This document shows, piece by piece, positions 56,650 through 64,000 of a stretch of DNA of 64,000 bases. Within the stretch, counting starts at the first letter, position 1; each line of letters begins with the position of its first letter. The notes under the pieces are model-generated. The model saw nothing but the letters and a program-made list of their open reading frames with translations, searched no databases and was not told the origin of the DNA. The stretch covers positions 18,495,210 to 18,559,209 of the forward strand of contig NC_053416.1 in NCBI RefSeq assembly GCF_016859285.1. The letters are read 5' to 3'. The position numbers were made by a program, and so were the translations under genes. Source of the DNA: Xiphias gladius. Lineage: Eukaryota; Chordata; Actinopteri; Istiophoriformes; Xiphiidae.

Positions 56650-56900
56650 CCATATTCATATCTATATCCAATTGAAACCAGTGAAACCTGCCTTCATTGT
56701 GCATTTACAGGGAAAAGCCAAAAAGATTTGGTATTGCATGTTGAATACTGATTAAAGAATAAAATCGATCATTTTAAAATGTAATCTCACTATTAGTACA
56801 GGCCATGTTCAGGCTCCGCGGCCAACTCACGATTGGGATTATCATAAAAATTGTTTAGGAGGTGAGATATGGCGGTGGGGTAAGTACGCCCACTTGTGGG
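52180..56900. other. Intergenic spacer between connexin 5' end and rab6a
   Basis: The first 1.6 kb is pyrimidine-rich on the plus strand with many CT runs. The rest is AT-rich. The divergent gene arrangement puts both promoters in this spacer, but no TATA box or other promoter element can be assigned. No exon was recognised. Confidence 0.55.
56604..56649. repeat. (TAGA)n tetranucleotide microsatellite
   Basis: About eleven uninterrupted TAGA units. Confidence 0.97.
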
Positions 56901-57069
56901 TTTATAAAGATAACAACAAGCTCCTACCAAATGAAGGTTATTGTGGTTTAGTCTTTGCCCACGAATGTGTTCAAGCGATTAAATAAAGGTGGAATATCCT
57001 TCAAACAGTGCCATTTTGTGTTAAATTCGTCAGTGCGTTGCTCCGCCACAGGTCTACTCTTGTTTTTCG

Positions 57070-57070
<1 letters not shown>

Positions 57071-57120
<50 letters not shown>
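57071..57120. repeat. (TG)n microsatellite, 50 bp, rab6a 5' flank
   Basis: Pure TG run 350 bp upstream of the rab6a ATG, source of spurious Val/Cys and His/Thr frames. Confidence 0.97.
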
Positions 57121-57124
<4 letters not shown>

Positions 57125-57143
57125 GTTTTTGGGTTTTTTTCCA

Positions 57144-57157
57144 GCGGTAGAGGGCAG
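57144..57157 (+). promoter_or_regulatory. CTCF-like core motif near rab6a 5' end
   Basis: GCGGTAGAGGGCAG matches CCASYAGRKGGCRS at 12 of 14 positions, 313 bp upstream of the rab6a ATG. Weak on its own. Confidence 0.3.
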
Positions 57158-57445
57158 CATAGCAATATGCCAGTGTTAACTTTGCGTATGAAGAAGAGTG
57201 GCCCTGGGAGGCTAGCTGGTAGTGGTATGGACATGTCAGGGAACTGGCAGTAATGCTAACTTGGCTGCAGTAGTTTGTGAGTTATCCAAAAGTGTCTTGA
57301 AGCCTAAAGGGGTGAAACCTCGCCAGCTGGCCCGTGTAGAGGGTTGGAAAACCGGTAAAACGTTACGAATCCCGGGACCTTTAATATCTGACAACAACTG
57401 GTTAGCTAGCATTAGCTGGCTAGCTGGGAAGCTCCCGAAAAGTAA

Positions 57446-63976
<6,531 letters not shown>

Positions 63977-64000
63977 GTATCCTTTGTATACATGTCAGTG

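Noticed and set aside
56948..57253. Overlapping open frames on both strands upstream of rab6a
   Set aside because: They are driven by the 50 bp TG tract; no homology or conserved start.

Overview
This window is nuclear DNA of a ray-finned fish, probably a percomorph teleost. The reasons are vertebrate gene families split by GT-AG introns, a neuronal connexin of the fish Cx34/35/36 group, long (CA)n/(GT)n microsatellites, and several interspersed repeat families that I recognise as abundant in spiny-rayed fish. No operons, CRISPR arrays, phage or plasmid features are visible. Gene assignments rest on reading exons, splice sites and phases directly; paralog names come from remembered family sequences, not from a search.

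Layout. (1) 1-2870: intergenic, AT-rich, one compound TA/TG microsatellite. (2) 2870-9800, plus strand: pafah1b2, complete, five coding exons encoding 229 residues, with a 2.6 kb 3' UTR that contains a clean 281 bp hAT-type insertion. (3) 9800-17600: gene-poor spacer with a degenerate tRNA-derived SINE. (4) 17621-22985, minus strand: tagln (transgelin/SM22), complete, four coding exons plus a non-coding first exon, 198 residues, tail-to-tail with pafah1b2. (5) 23000-37280: gene-poor and repeat-rich. (6) 37632-51938, minus strand: a Cx36-group connexin (gjd1-like), two coding exons separated by a 13.4 kb intron, 311 residues, with an unusual histidine-rich cytoplasmic loop. (7) 52000-57000: gene-poor, probable connexin promoter flank. 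(8) 57470 to the right edge, plus strand: rab6a. Exons for residues 1-187 are present and the last exon with the prenylation motif lies beyond the window.

The most interesting signal is in rab6a. The exon encoding residues 134-165 is present twice in tandem (62016-62109 and 63111-63204). The copies have the same length and phase, both are open and both have usable splice sites. They encode 31 residues that differ at 8 positions; one copy reads like mammalian RAB6A and the other like RAB6B. Each exon is 94 bp, so including both puts a stop codon into the second; the pair can only work as mutually exclusive exons. The second copy sits behind a roughly 105 nt AG-free zone that begins with a strong pyrimidine tract, the layout expected for a regulated exon with a distant branch point. 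The switch-II exon is single and is of the Rab6A' type.

The four genes act in different processes (PAF-AH/LIS1 complex, smooth-muscle actin cytoskeleton, electrical synapses, Golgi trafficking), and I see no functional cluster. The spacers hold transposon relics, two hAT copies with 8 bp target-site duplications, other terminal-inverted-repeat elements (one carrying a full CTCF-consensus core), and several AT- or CA-rich palindromes.
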